Below, in pieces: positions 8,238-18,155 of a stretch of 64,000 nucleotides of DNA. A model generated the notes under the pieces. The model was not told the origin of the DNA and did not search any database. It was given only the letters and a program-made list of their open reading frames with translations. The stretch comes from an uncultured Bacteroides sp. GTDB lineage: Bacteria; Bacteroidota; Bacteroidia; Bacteroidales; Bacteroidaceae. The stretch lies in contig NZ_URFY01000008.1 of the NCBI RefSeq assembly GCF_900547205.1, positions 71,854-135,853 on the forward strand, read 5' to 3'. A program made the position numbers and the translations under genes. Each line of letters opens with the position of its first letter. Position 1 is the stretch's first letter.

Positions 8238-11200
8238 TTAGAAATTAAGATTGATACCTAGTGTGTATATACGGGGGCGAGGCCACATACTACCGTCTAC
8301 TGCCGAAACTTCGGGGTCGAGACCGCTATATTTCGTGATAGTAAATACGTTCTGCACCGAAGCACTAATACGTCCCGATATACGGTTGGTGAACAGTTTC
8401 TTGAACGAATATCCCAGCGTGATGTTATCCATCTTCAGGAAGGAAGCATTCTCTAAGAAATAGTCGCTCGCTTTCTGCTCGGTACTGTTGATCTCAGTGA
8501 ATCCTGTTTTACGAATTGACTTGTAGTAGTTCACTAGGAAGCCGTTGCCACCGTAATTGTTGGCACTACTATTGTCTGAAGCAAGAGAGTTGAATACATA
8601 GTTGCCGAGATTAGCACGCAGGTTGAATCCGAGGTCCCAGTTGCGGTAAGTAAATTCCGAGCTTAATCCCATAAATACTTTAGCCATTGGGCTTTTGCCG
8701 GTGAGATAACGGTCTGCTTCGGTAATCAAACCATCTCCGTTACGGTCTACAAAAGCATTCTGGATAGCTTTTCCATCTTTGTCGTATACCTGCTGGAAGA
8801 GGTAGAAGGTGTTAGGCTGTTCGTTAATCTGGTGCTTCTGATTCGTTCCGGCATCGATACCTTGGTATTCGGGGGTGTAGGTAGCGGTCAGTTTGATAAT
8901 CTTGCTGTCGTTCCAAGTGATGTTATAACCCAGGTTCCAAGAGAAATCTTTGGTTTGAATCGCCATCGCATTGATGTTGAATTCTACACCTTTATTCTTC
9001 ATCTCACCTACATTCGCAGTAATCTGATTCGTAAAGTTAGTTCCTGCAGGAGTGCTGACGGTGTTCAACAAATCTTTGGTATGCTTCTGATAGTATTCGA
9101 TACTACCGTTGATGCGGTTGTTCAGGAAACCGTAGTCGATGGCAACATTGTAGGTTGCAGTCTGTTCCCATTTCAGGTCGGGGCTGTATCCGTTGGGTTT
9201 TAGCAAGGTAGTTCCCAAGTAAGTATTGTTGGGGCTGGTGCTGAATGAATAGCTTGTGATGTACTGATAGTCGCCAATCTCCTGCTGTCCGGTGACACCG
9301 TAGCCCAAGCGGATTTTCAATTTAGAGAGTACATCTTTCGTTCCTGCCATGAAAGCTTCGTCGCTCACTGTCCATGCCAGTGCTGCCGAGGGGAACAATC
9401 CCCAACGATTGTTTTCGCTGAATCGTGAAGAACCGTCGCGGCGCAGTGTTGCGGTGAGCAGGTAGCGTCCCATGAAGTTATAGTTCAAACGTCCGAAGAA
9501 AGATACGAGGTAATTCTCATACGGGATACGACGGTGATCGTCGCGTACATATCTGCCAATTTCCTGATCGAACGTGTAGCCTTCTTTATCTCCTTCGCTG
9601 CCATCGGTAGTGTTTGAGTAGTTGATGTCATGGTTTGCATAATAGAAATGCTGCCATGAGTAACCCGCCATCACGTCGATACGGCTTTTGATAGATTCGA
9701 TATCTTTCGCATAATTCAAGTAGAAGTCCAGCAAATGATTGCGGCGCAGGTTGCTCCAAGTGTTACCGTCTCCCAAGTTAGGGAAGTTTGTATTTTGTAC
9801 GCTCTGGATAGAACCCGGAGCCTGGAAATTGCGTCCGGTTGTCTTTGCTACGTCATAACCCACGTTCAGGTTGGCGTGTAAGTCTTCCAGACCGTGAATC
9901 TTATAATCCAGTTGGATATTACCCAAGCTACGGTTGGTCTTTCCGTTGTTATCTCTATCGTACAATAAAGAAAGGGGATTGAAAGTAGCCAATGATTGAA
10001 CAGCACCGGGCACTTCCGACCAGTTCCAGTATCCATGATAATTTCCGTTTTCTGAATACATTGGTTTCGTAGGATCGAAGAAAGCGGCAGCACCTACTGC
10101 TCCCGAGTCGGCAAAACGGTTTTTGTTGATTGTACCTTTCACGTTGATGTCTACGCTTAGGTGATCTTTAAAGAATTTCGGGCTCAGATTGACAGCAGCC
10201 GTATAACGTTCGTATTTGGAAGTTTTGAGCGTACCACGTTCATTGTTGTAACCAAAGCTGACGCGGTAGGGCAGAATACCTGTTTTTCCGGAGATAGCAA
10301 TATTCTGGTCGGTGCTCAAACCTGTTTGATAGATAGCGTCCTGCCAGTTGGTAGACTGGTTAGGGTATGTGTTCAGGATTCTTTGAACTGCATCTTCCTG
10401 TGCCGCTCCTGCGTATTGGTTGTTCAGCACTTCGCGGAACTCATCAGCACCGAGTGTAGGCACGCGTTTGTAAGCGTCTTTGGCGGTGAAGCTGCCGGAG
10501 TAGGTAATCTTAACCTTGCCTTGTGAACCTTTCTTAGTAGTGATGATAATTACACCATTGGATGCGCGCGAACCGTAGATAGCAGTGGCGGAAGCATCTT
10601 TCAGCACGGTGAATGTCTCAATATCGTTGGGGTTGATAGTAGCCAGCGCATTGGGAGTTCCCGGAGCGGCATCATTCGAGGTAGGGATACCGTCAATAAC
10701 AATCAACGGATCGTTGGAGGCATTGAGCGAAGCACCACCGCGGATGCGGATAGTAGATCCGGCTCCCGGGCTACCGTCGCCGGGGGCAACAAACAGTCCC
10801 GGCACTTTGCCTTGAATCAATTCTTGTGGAGATGTGACGGCGCCGCGGTTCATGTCTTCGGCTTTGATGGCTACAACAGAGCCACTTAAGTCGCTCTTTT
10901 TCACCGAACCGTAACCGATAACGACCACATCGCTCAGCACTTGGCTGTCGTCTTGCAGAGTGACCACGACAGAGGGGGCAGCTTTCACTTCTAAAGGTTT
11001 GTAGCCTACGAAGGAAATAGAGAGTATAGCGTCTTTGGGAGCATTCAACGTAAAGTTGCCATCGAAATCGGTGATAGTACCCGTTGTTGTGCCTTTGATG
11101 ATGACATTTGCACCAATCACCGATTCGCCTGTAGCGTCTTTCACGTGTCCCTTGACGGCGACTTGCTGGGCGACGGCGCTCAATGAGATGAATAACCCTA

Positions 11201-11249
11201 GAATTAAGGGAAGAATCGTTTGGTAGATTCTGAAATTAACTTGCTTCAT
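8238..11249 (-). CDS. susC: SusC TonB-dependent starch oligosaccharide transporter
   Basis: 1003 residues. A signal peptide ends near LSAVAQQ. A carboxypeptidase D-like regulatory domain follows (VAVKGHVKDATGESVIGANVIIKGT), then the plug (SDVVVIGYGSVKKSDLSGSV, IRIRGGASLNASNDPLIVIDGIP) and a long beta-barrel ending NVFTITKYSGLDPEVS and LGINLNF. It imports starch oligosaccharides across the outer membrane with TonB energy in complex with SusD. It lies 176 bp downstream of susB; that gap holds a hairpin (11368-11396) but no AAATATAAGT box. Confidence 0.96.
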   Translation of the reverse strand: MKQVNFRIYQTILPLILGLFISLSAVAQQVAVKGHVKDATGESVIGANVIIKGTTTGTITDFDGNFTLNAPKDAILSISFVGYKPLEVKAAPSVVVTLQDDSQVLSDVVVIGYGSVKKSDLSGSVVAIKAEDMNRGAVTSPQELIQGKVPGLFVAPGDGSPGAGSTIRIRGGASLNASNDPLIVIDGIPTSNDAAPGTPNALATINPNDIETFTVLKDASATAIYGSRASNGVIIITTKKGSQGKVKITYSGSFTAKDAYKRVPTLGADEFREVLNNQYAGAAQEDAVQRILNTYPNQSTNWQDAIYQTGLSTDQNIAISGKTGILPYRVSFGYNNERGTLKTSKYERYTAAVNLSPKFFKDHLSVDINVKGTINKNRFADSGAVGAAAFFDPTKPMYSENGNYHGYWNWSEVPGAVQSLATFNPLSLLYDRDNNGKTNRSLGNIQLDYKIHGLEDLHANLNVGYDVAKTTGRNFQAPGSIQSVQNTNFPNLGDGNTWSNLRRNHLLDFYLNYAKDIESIKSRIDVMAGYSWQHFYYANHDINYSNTTDGSEGDKEGYTFDQEIGRYVRDDHRRIPYENYLVSFFGRLNYNFMGRYLLTATLRRDGSSRFSENNRWGLFPSAALAWTVSDEAFMAGTKDVLSKLKIRLGYGVTGQQEIGDYQYITSYSFSTSPNNTYLGTTLLKPNGYSPDLKWEQTATYNVAIDYGFLNNRINGSIEYYQKHTKDLLNTVSTPAGTNFTNQITANVGEMKNKGVEFNINAMAIQTKDFSWNLGYNITWNDSKIIKLTATYTPEYQGIDAGTNQKHQINEQPNTFYLFQQVYDKDGKAIQNAFVDRNGDGLITEADRYLTGKSPMAKVFMGLSSEFTYRNWDLGFNLRANLGNYVFNSLASDNSSANNYGGNGFLVNYYKSIRKTGFTEINSTEQKASDYFLENASFLKMDNITLGYSFKKLFTNRISGRISASVQNVFTITKYSGLDPEVSAVDGSMWPRPRIYTLGINLNF

Positions 11250-11367
11250 GCATTGTAAATTGTTAAAGTTAACAATATAATAATATTATTCTCTTGAAAG
11301 TTTCTTTAAAGAATACCTATTGAAAAACATATTTACTATTAAGGAGAATGATTATTGGCAGTATCTC

Positions 11368-11396
11368 TGGGCTCTCCTTCCCGAAGGAGGAGAGTG
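11368..11396 (-). other. Intercistronic GC-rich hairpin between susB and susC
   Basis: CTCTCCTTC and its complement GAAGGAGGAGAG fold into a short stem in the 176-bp gap between susB and susC, without a U-run after it. It may be a processing or stability element or a leaky terminator that sets susB to susC ratios. Palindromes TTGTTAA/TTAACAA and ATAATAATATTAT lie closer to susC. The role is inferred from position only. Confidence 0.4.
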
Positions 11397-11425
11397 GAGA
11401 TATGCTAGCTACTTTTTATTTATCC

Positions 11426-13639
11426 TCAACCAATCTTTTTTAATCCTTTAACCTCTGATTTATCTTTTACCTCTTTGATGCTGATAGCATAACCGCCACC
11501 GTTGGCGGCACGCAGGTTTAGCTTGCTCTTATTCGTCAGGATACCTTTTTTGATGGTATATGCTTGCGGGTTTTCTTTCCAGTCGGCATCTTTGGCATCT
11601 GCATAGACGGTAGCGATGTACTTCTTACCCGGTTCGAGGAAGTCGAATACCAGCTTGGAGTCGTGTCCGTTTTCGCTTGCGGTGCAACCTACATACCAGT
11701 CGTTTGTTCCTTTAGCTTTGCGGGCGATTGTAATGTATTCTCCTGGTTCAGCTTCCAAATACTTAGTTACATCCCAGTCGAGCGCAACGTCTTTGATAAA
11801 TTGGAATGCATCCATGAAGCGTTCGTAGTTTTCGGGAATATCGGCAGCCATTTGCAGCGGACTGTACATCGTGACATACAATGCCAACTGACGGGCGAGC
11901 GTAGAACGTACCTGAGAATTGTTGGACGGGTTCATCTTGTTGCAATGTGTTTCGAAGATCCCCGGAGTGTAGTCCATCGGACCGCCAACCAGACGTGTGA
12001 AAGGAAGAATCGTAGTGTGGAATACTTTGTTGCCTCCGAATGATTCATATTCCGTTCCGCGTGCCGATTCGTTACCGATCAGGTTAGGATAGGTGCGGCA
12101 GATACCAGTAGGGCGGGTTGCTTCGTGAGCATTCACCATGATTTTATAGTCGGCAGCTTTCTTCAAAGCATACAGGTAGTGGTTGTTCATCCATTGTCCG
12201 TAGTGATGTTCGCCGCGAGGGATGATGTTACCCACATAACCGGTTTTCACGGAGTTGTAGCCGTTGTCTACCATAAACTGGTAAGCCTTGTCCATATGGC
12301 GTTCGTAGTTTCGTACTGATGCAGAAGTCTCATGGTGCATCATCATCTTGATACCTTTGCTTGCAGCATAGCGGTGAACTTCTTTCACATCGAAATCCGG
12401 ATAAGCAGTTGTGAAGTCGAATACATAATCCTTGCTGTTGCCGAACCAGTCTTCCCAGCCTTCGTTCCAGCCTTCCACCAGTACTGCGTCAAATCCGTGG
12501 GCAGCAGCGAAGTCGATATAACGTTTCACGTTAGCTGTGTTGGCAGAGTGTTTGCCGTTCGGCTTAGTCTTGGAGTAATCAGTCTCGCCCAGTTTCACGC
12601 TGGTCAGTTCGTCGGTATAAGCCCATGAGCCTTTTCCGGTAATCATGTCCCACCATACGCCGATGTATTTCACAGGTTTCACCCATGAAGCGGCGTCTGC
12701 TATTTTACAAGGTTCGTTCAGGTTGAGTGTGATGCGTGATGCAAGCACATTACGGGCGTCATCGCTTACGATTACCGTACGCCACGGAGTGTTGCAAGGT
12801 GTCTGTAAATGTCCTTTGTCTCCTTTTGCATCCGGTGTCAACCAAGATTCGAATACCATATTCTTATCATCGAGGTTGAGGTGCATACAAGAGTAATCAA
12901 TCAAAGCGGCTTCGTGAAGGTTGATATATAAACCATCATCCGTTTTCATCATCAGTGCAGTCTGTACGCCTGTCTGTGAGAAAGGAGTCTGAGAAGAGTT
13001 CGGAGTGATAGCTTCGTTCATTAGGCCTCTAATCTCTGATAGGCGGGAGATGGTGTAGTCATATTCTTGTGTATCGTAGTCGCCCGGTAGCCAGTAAGCG
13101 ATGTGGTCGCCAGCCATGGCAAACTGCGAATGTTCTTCTTTGATGATGAAGTAGTTCAGTGCCTTTTGCTGCGGAAACTCGTAGCGGAATCCAAGACCAT
13201 CGTTGAACAGACGGAAGCGGATAAGGATAGAACGGTCGTTCATTGGCTGGTTCAGCGTCACTGCCAGTTCGTTATAATGATTGCGGATTTCTTTTTCTTC
13301 TCCCCACACGGGTTGCCATGTTTCATCGAAGGTAGAAGTTTTGGCATCTTTCAGTTCAAAACCGTTATAGAGATTCGTCTTTGAATCGAGTTTGTTCAAA
13401 TCTCTACGGTCCACCCAATCGAAGTCAGTTTTCGTATTATCTTCCTTCTTCAATTCCAGTCCCAGTGTACTAGGTTTAATGACAGCTTTGCCTTTGAAAA
13501 TCAAATCATACGTAGGAGCACCTTCTTTGTCGAGCGTGAAGGTCATTACCAGATTTCCATCCGGTGAGGTCAGTTTCTGTTGTGCATTTGCTATAAATGA
13601 GATAGCAAGAAATGCGATGAGTAAAAGATTCTTTTTCAT
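11426..13639 (-). CDS. susB: SusB alpha-glucosidase, GH97
   Basis: 737 residues, equal to SusB of B. thetaiotaomicron within one residue. Signal peptide: LLLIAFLAISFIANAQ. An N-terminal beta-sandwich is followed by a catalytic barrel with the GH97 motifs LVEGWNEGWEDWFG and NAHEATRPTGICRTYPNLIGNES, including acidic residues of the inverting GH97 site. The C-terminal beta domain starts near residue 640. It releases glucose from maltooligosaccharides in the periplasm. It has its own promoter (13704-13823) arranged exactly like that of susA. Confidence 0.95.
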   Translation of the reverse strand: MKKNLLLIAFLAISFIANAQQKLTSPDGNLVMTFTLDKEGAPTYDLIFKGKAVIKPSTLGLELKKEDNTKTDFDWVDRRDLNKLDSKTNLYNGFELKDAKTSTFDETWQPVWGEEKEIRNHYNELAVTLNQPMNDRSILIRFRLFNDGLGFRYEFPQQKALNYFIIKEEHSQFAMAGDHIAYWLPGDYDTQEYDYTISRLSEIRGLMNEAITPNSSQTPFSQTGVQTALMMKTDDGLYINLHEAALIDYSCMHLNLDDKNMVFESWLTPDAKGDKGHLQTPCNTPWRTVIVSDDARNVLASRITLNLNEPCKIADAASWVKPVKYIGVWWDMITGKGSWAYTDELTSVKLGETDYSKTKPNGKHSANTANVKRYIDFAAAHGFDAVLVEGWNEGWEDWFGNSKDYVFDFTTAYPDFDVKEVHRYAASKGIKMMMHHETSASVRNYERHMDKAYQFMVDNGYNSVKTGYVGNIIPRGEHHYGQWMNNHYLYALKKAADYKIMVNAHEATRPTGICRTYPNLIGNESARGTEYESFGGNKVFHTTILPFTRLVGGPMDYTPGIFETHCNKMNPSNNSQVRSTLARQLALYVTMYSPLQMAADIPENYERFMDAFQFIKDVALDWDVTKYLEAEPGEYITIARKAKGTNDWYVGCTASENGHDSKLVFDFLEPGKKYIATVYADAKDADWKENPQAYTIKKGILTNKSKLNLRAANGGGYAISIKEVKDKSEVKGLKKIG

Positions 13640-13703
13640 TTTTATTGTATGGTATTAAATTGTAAGCCAACTGATATTTCCACTCCTTTTGTTTGGGATG
13701 TTG

Positions 13704-13823
13704 CAAATGTAAAGACCATCTGCACCTGTTCTTTCAATTAGAATGAAAATATAAGTTTGTATAAGCTTTATTGTTTTGATTTTCAGTGTGATACACTCTT
13801 GGATGATATTGATAAATATAAGT
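13704..13823 (-). promoter_or_regulatory. susB promoter with two ACTTATATTT boxes (probable SusR sites)
   Basis: The -7 element TACATTTG lies at 13704-13711 (minus strand). No TTTG -33 element is visible at the normal distance, which fits activator dependence. Two identical boxes, ACTTATATTT on the minus strand, lie at 13747-13756 and 13814-13823. Their spacing from each other (67 bp) and from the -7 element (35 bp between) is the same as at susA. SusR is the obvious candidate activator. Confidence 0.7.
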
Positions 13824-13837
13824 CCAAGTGAACCCGG

Positions 13838-15691
13838 TTAAAATGATAACAGGTATATTCCACGACTCGGAAGTGTTAATTCTTTACCCAATTCTATCTG
13901 CTTGTCCGTCAGTACATCGTACGCCGAGAATTGGGGCAGCACTTCCTGATAAGTATTCAGGTTGATGGTCTGCTCGCGGTTCGTTCCGTTCATGAATACA
14001 ACGATTGACCGATCACCGTATTTACGTTCGTATACATAAACGCCTTTGCTTGGTGCGAAGTGTCTCAGTTTGCCTTTGGCAATCACTTCGTTTCCTTTTC
14101 TCCATTGAAGCAGTTTCTGCATATAAGAGAATGCTTCGTTCTGGTGCGGAGTGCGATTGGCTGCGTCGAAGAAGTTGTTAGTGTCGTTTTGCCATCCACC
14201 GGGAAAATCACAGCGGAGAAGTCCGTCGCCATTGCCTTTGTCGGCAGCCATCAGTATTTCGGTTCCGTAGTAGATTTGCGGGATGCCGCGGGTGGTCAAC
14301 AGAAAAGCCAATGCTTGTTTGTATCGGTTGAGGTTCTTGGTGTCCTCTTCCTTGCGGTAGAAGCGGGAAGTATCATGATTGTCGAGGAAGGTCAACAGGT
14401 GCATCGGGTCGGTATAAACAATGTCCTGCGACAGATAATCATAGAGTTGATAAAGTCCACCGTTCCAGTCGGAAGTCTCTTCGTCAAAGGCAGCGTTCAT
14501 CCGGTCCATTAGCGGAAAATCCATCACGGTGGGCAGTTGGGAGTTCTTCGGAGCAGCCACTTTGCTGTCCTTCTGCCAATAAGAAACGAGTACATTGCTA
14601 CCTATCCACGTTTCTCCAACAATATTGAAGTCGGGATATTCTTTGTTGACTGCTTTGCACCAGTCCGCCATCGCGTTAAAGTCTACATAAGGGTGTGTGT
14701 CGTGGCGAATGCCGTTGATACCTGCATACTCAATCCACCAGATACTGCTTTGTATCAGATAAGTGGCGACATGACGGTTGCGTTGATTGAAGTCGGGCAT
14801 ACATTCGGCAAACCAGCCATCCGTTACAATCTTCTTTTCACTATCAGCTGCATACATATCCGATGGAGTGGCAGTCTTGAAGGTAGTCTGCACGTAGTTG
14901 GCTTTATAGTTGAACCAATCTTTAGCGGGCATATCTTTGAAGAGATAATTCTGATCTCCGCAATGGTTGAAAATCATGTCCATCACGACTTTCATACCTT
15001 TGGCATGGGCTTGATTAACGAGGTTGCGGAACTCTTCGTTGCTGCCGAAGCGGCGGTCTACCTGATAATAGTCGGTGATGGCATAGCCGTGATAGGAACC
15101 TTCTTTCATGTCGTTTTCCTGAATCGGGTTGAGCCAGATGCTCGTCACTCCAAGGTCGGCGATATAGTCCAGATGGTTCTCGATACCTTTCAAGTCGCCA
15201 CCGTGGCGGGCAAAGGGATCGTTGCGGTCCACTCTGGCTTCCAGCATTCCGGGGATGATGTCGTTGGAAGAGTCGCCGTTTGCGAAACGATCGGGCATGA
15301 TGAGGTAGAGCACGTCGCTGGAGTCGAAGCCTGTCACTTCAGCAGCATCCGGACGTCTCTGTTTCAGCTCATAAGGAATCTCTGTCAACTTTTTGCCTTG
15401 CTTCAGGATGATGTTGAAGTTTTGCGGGGCAGCTTCCGAAAGGTTCAGATAAAGAATCAGATAGTTGGGATTCTCCTGCTTCACTACATCCTGCAGGCTG
15501 ATGTCTTTGGAAGAAATGCTCACTTCTGCTGAGGCTATATGGTCGCCATATAGCAGGATTTGTAGTTCAGGGGTTTTCATTCCCGCCCACCAAAAGGCGG
15601 GGGCTACTTTTTTAATGGTTGTTGCAGCTTGCATCTGCTGGCAACCGAACAATAGAACTAATAAGGTTGCTAATAAAAAATTCTTTTTCAT
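13838..15691 (-). CDS. susA: SusA neopullulanase, GH13
   Basis: 617 residues from the ATG at 15691, the length of B. thetaiotaomicron SusA. An earlier in-frame ATG at 15823 would run through the promoter and is rejected. The signal ends LLVLLFGCQQMQA. A starch-binding-type N-terminal beta domain is followed by the GH13 barrel with all four regions: DMIFNHCG, GIRHDTHPYVD (nucleophile Asp), GETW (acid/base Glu) and FLDNHDTSRF. It cuts maltooligosaccharides and pullulan-type chains in the periplasm after SusC import. It is the first minus-strand gene of the locus and is divergent from susR. Confidence 0.95.
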   Translation of the reverse strand: MKKNFLLATLLVLLFGCQQMQAATTIKKVAPAFWWAGMKTPELQILLYGDHIASAEVSISSKDISLQDVVKQENPNYLILYLNLSEAAPQNFNIILKQGKKLTEIPYELKQRRPDAAEVTGFDSSDVLYLIMPDRFANGDSSNDIIPGMLEARVDRNDPFARHGGDLKGIENHLDYIADLGVTSIWLNPIQENDMKEGSYHGYAITDYYQVDRRFGSNEEFRNLVNQAHAKGMKVVMDMIFNHCGDQNYLFKDMPAKDWFNYKANYVQTTFKTATPSDMYAADSEKKIVTDGWFAECMPDFNQRNRHVATYLIQSSIWWIEYAGINGIRHDTHPYVDFNAMADWCKAVNKEYPDFNIVGETWIGSNVLVSYWQKDSKVAAPKNSQLPTVMDFPLMDRMNAAFDEETSDWNGGLYQLYDYLSQDIVYTDPMHLLTFLDNHDTSRFYRKEEDTKNLNRYKQALAFLLTTRGIPQIYYGTEILMAADKGNGDGLLRCDFPGGWQNDTNNFFDAANRTPHQNEAFSYMQKLLQWRKGNEVIAKGKLRHFAPSKGVYVYERKYGDRSIVVFMNGTNREQTINLNTYQEVLPQFSAYDVLTDKQIELGKELTLPSRGIYLLSF

Positions 15692-15736
15692 GGTGGCAAT
15701 AGATTTTAAAATGTTTGCTCGGCCTAACCGATGCTG

Positions 15737-15856
15737 CAAATGTAGGGGGATTGGCGACGGCTTTGGGAGAGTAGAATATAAATATAAGTACTTTGAAAGC
15801 TTATTCTTCTGAAAATTAGCCAATTAGATTTTAGATGGAAATGAGGAAATATAAGT
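15737..15856 (-). promoter_or_regulatory. susA promoter with two ACTTATATTT boxes (probable SusR sites)
   Basis: The -7 element TACATTTG lies at 15737-15744 (minus strand). ACTTATATTT boxes lie at 15780-15789 and 15847-15856, 67 bp apart and with 35 bp between the proximal box and the -7 element, exactly as at susB. The distal box is also about 50 bp upstream of the susR -7 element, so it could serve autoregulation. Confidence 0.7.
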
Positions 15857-15907
15857 GACAATGAAAATAGTTATAGCGATATATTTCGTTTTCATTACTA
15901 AATATAT

Positions 15908-15915
15908 TATATTTG
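15908..15915 (+). promoter_or_regulatory. susR -7 element
   Basis: TATATTTG matches TAnnTTTG, 22 bp upstream of the susR ATG. Confidence 0.55.
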
Positions 15916-15937
15916 TGACATCTTAATAAAGCGACTT

Positions 15938-17533
15938 ATGAGAAATATAACCTATTATATTCTGTCTTTTCTTTTGGCTTGTCCGCTGTCGCTGTTCGCA
16001 GGGCAATCGGATAATGCGGCAGTTCTGAAAAGACTAGATGATATCATAAATAAAAAAGAAACTTTTCAGCTTCGGAAGGAGAAGCAGATTGACGAATTAA
16101 AGGTGAAGCTTGCCCATGCGGTGAATCCTGCGGACAAATATCGCCTTTACGGTTCCCTCTTCGATGCCTATCTTCATTACCAGGCGGACTCTGCGCTTCA
16201 TTATATAGATAAGCGGATGCAGATTCTACCTCAACTGAAACGTCCGGAGTTGATGAATGAAATCATCATCGACCGTGCAACGGTGCTCGGAGTGATGGGG
16301 ATGTATATCGAAGCCATGAATGAATTGGAGAAAGTAAATCCGGCACAGCTTGATGAAGCCACATTACTCTCTTATTATCAGACGTACCGCGCTTGCTACG
16401 GCTGGCTTGCCGACTATACCACCAACAAAGAAGAGAAAAAGAAATATCTGGATAAAACAGACTTATACCGCGATTCTATCATCCATGCAATGCCGGCGGA
16501 AGCGGATAAAACCATTGTTCTGGCAGAACAAAGCGTCGTTCATGGAAAAGCTGATGCTGCCATAACCATGCTGAATGAAGCATTGAAGAAAACGGTAGAT
16601 GAGCGCCAGAAAGTATACATCAACTACACGCTGTCCGAAGCCTACAACATGAAGAAGGATAAAGATAAGGAAGCCTACTATCTGATACTGACAGCTATAG
16701 CTGATTTGGAATCTGCCGTGAGGGAGTATGCTTCGTTGCAGAAACTGGCCCACTTGATGTATGAACTGGGAGATATCGACCGTGCCTACAAGTATCTGAG
16801 TTGCTCGATGGAAGATGCTGTGGCGTGCAATGCCCGTTTGCGGTTTATTGAGGTGACAGAGTTCTTTCCTATCATTGACAAGGCTTATAAAATGAAGGAA
16901 GAAAAGGAGCGTGCAGCGTCTCGTGCCATGCTGATTAGTGTAAGTTTGCTCTCTCTGTTTCTGTTGGTGGCTATCTTCTATCTTTATCGTTGGATGCAAA
17001 AACTGTCTGCCATGCGGCACGATTTGAGTTTGGCAAACGAACAAATGCTGCTGGTGAATAAAGAGCTGGAACAGACGGGAAAGATAAAAGAGGTATATAT
17101 TGCCCGTTATCTGGACCGATGTGTCAATTATCTGGATAAGCTGGAGACGTATCGCCGTTCGTTAGCCAAGCTCGCTATGGCTTCACGTATCGAAGATTTG
17201 TTTAAAGCCATCAAGTCCGAGCAGTTTATTCGTGACGAAAGGAATGAATTTTATAATGAATTCGACAAGTCGTTCCTCAAGCTCTTCCCTAATTTCATTA
17301 ATGCTTTCAATGAATTGCTGGTAGAAGAGGGGCGTGTCTACCCCAAGTCCGACGAACTTCTGACGACGGAGCTTCGTATCTTTGCACTGATTCGTTTGGG
17401 CGTGGTGGATAGCAATAAGATAGCTCATTTCCTAGGTTATTCTTTGGCGACTATTTATAATTATCGCAGCCGGATGCGCAATAAGGCTGCCGGAGATAAA
17501 GAACAGTTTGAGCAGGATGTGATGAATCTGTAA
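15938..17533 (+). CDS. susR: SusR starch utilisation regulator
   Basis: 531 residues. A signal peptide (LSFLLACPLSLFAGQ) leads a periplasmic TPR-like helical sensor region (to about residue 325). One membrane helix (about 329-351, AMLISVSLLSLFLLVAIFYLY) is followed by a cytoplasmic coiled coil. A C-terminal helix-turn-helix (about 490-516) contains SNKIAHFLGYSLATIYNYRSRM. SusR senses maltose and larger oligosaccharides in the periplasm and activates sus genes from the membrane. It is divergent from susA. A GTGGCAGG/CCTGCCAC hairpin follows the stop codon. Confidence 0.93.
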   Translation: MRNITYYILSFLLACPLSLFAGQSDNAAVLKRLDDIINKKETFQLRKEKQIDELKVKLAHAVNPADKYRLYGSLFDAYLHYQADSALHYIDKRMQILPQLKRPELMNEIIIDRATVLGVMGMYIEAMNELEKVNPAQLDEATLLSYYQTYRACYGWLADYTTNKEEKKKYLDKTDLYRDSIIHAMPAEADKTIVLAEQSVVHGKADAAITMLNEALKKTVDERQKVYINYTLSEAYNMKKDKDKEAYYLILTAIADLESAVREYASLQKLAHLMYELGDIDRAYKYLSCSMEDAVACNARLRFIEVTEFFPIIDKAYKMKEEKERAASRAMLISVSLLSLFLLVAIFYLYRWMQKLSAMRHDLSLANEQMLLVNKELEQTGKIKEVYIARYLDRCVNYLDKLETYRRSLAKLAMASRIEDLFKAIKSEQFIRDERNEFYNEFDKSFLKLFPNFINAFNELLVEEGRVYPKSDELLTTELRIFALIRLGVVDSNKIAHFLGYSLATIYNYRSRMRNKAAGDKEQFEQDVMNL

Positions 17534-17539
17534 ATGAAA

Positions 17540-17594
17540 GTGGCAGGTGAATACTTTGATTGATGTTATTCAATGTTGCATTCGTGCCTGCCAC
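17540..17594. terminator. Hairpin after susR
   Basis: GTGGCAGG and CCTGCCAC, extended by GAAT/ATTC, form a stem in the gap between the convergent susR and the hypothetical gene at 17644. No strong U-run follows, so termination is possible but not certain. Confidence 0.45.
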
Positions 17595-17643
17595 CTCGGG
17601 CTGCTAATTTTAAACACTGGTTAGGGTTTGTTAGCTATATATA

Positions 17644-17955
17644 TTAGGACTTTTGTTCACTATTTGGTTGTTTCAGATGTTTGGCAATTAAATCCTCAGG
17701 CAAATAATCTTTTGCTATCTGTATAATACGTTCATCTGTGAGCTTTTTTATTTCATACAACTCTGTTTCATCGAAACCATCTCCTAGTTGTATGGGGGGA
17801 TATAAGAAATCGCTCATGCTTGTATATTTTCCATCACAAACTGAAAGTTCTATTTCTCCTTTATCATTTGTACTAAAGAAAAGGTTGTATTTCTTTATTA
17901 ATGCGATAAACTCTTCAATAAACTGATACTCTCTTTTTGATAATATTCTTTCCAT
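17644..17955 (-). CDS. Hypothetical protein
   Basis: 103 residues from ATG 17955 (MERILSKREYQF). An upstream ATG at 18018 adds 21 residues of uncertain status. The protein is soluble, charged and helical, with a short LYPPIQLGDGFDETELYEIKKLTDERI segment near the middle. I recognise no domain. It is divergent from the XRE regulator gene and could belong with it and the ATPase gene as one accessory insertion between susR and phoA. The low-GC upstream gap (17956-18155) is shared. Confidence 0.6.
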   Translation of the reverse strand: MERILSKREYQFIEEFIALIKKYNLFFSTNDKGEIELSVCDGKYTSMSDFLYPPIQLGDGFDETELYEIKKLTDERIIQIAKDYLPEDLIAKHLKQPNSEQKS

Positions 17956-18155
17956 GTTTCTTTGTTTTGTTTCTAACTCCGTTGCAAAGTTCGCTCTTAT
18001 TTCGCTGTCCCGATGCATATATAAGTTATATTTTATTCTAATTTGTGGTTAGTAATATCCATTTTATCACATATATTCCATTTTTTCGTATCTTTGCTTG
18101 GAGCGAAACTTTTCATTCGTATATTTGTTGGATTTTAAAAAGAAAGGAAACTATT

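Noticed and set aside
14537..15532. Long plus-strand open frame of 331 codons inside susA
   Set aside because: It is antisense to a complete GH13 gene with all catalytic motifs, and has no recognisable domain or start context.
15692..15823. Longer susA with start at 15823
   Set aside because: It would run through the -7 element and SusR-type box; the start at 15691 gives a signal peptide and the known length.
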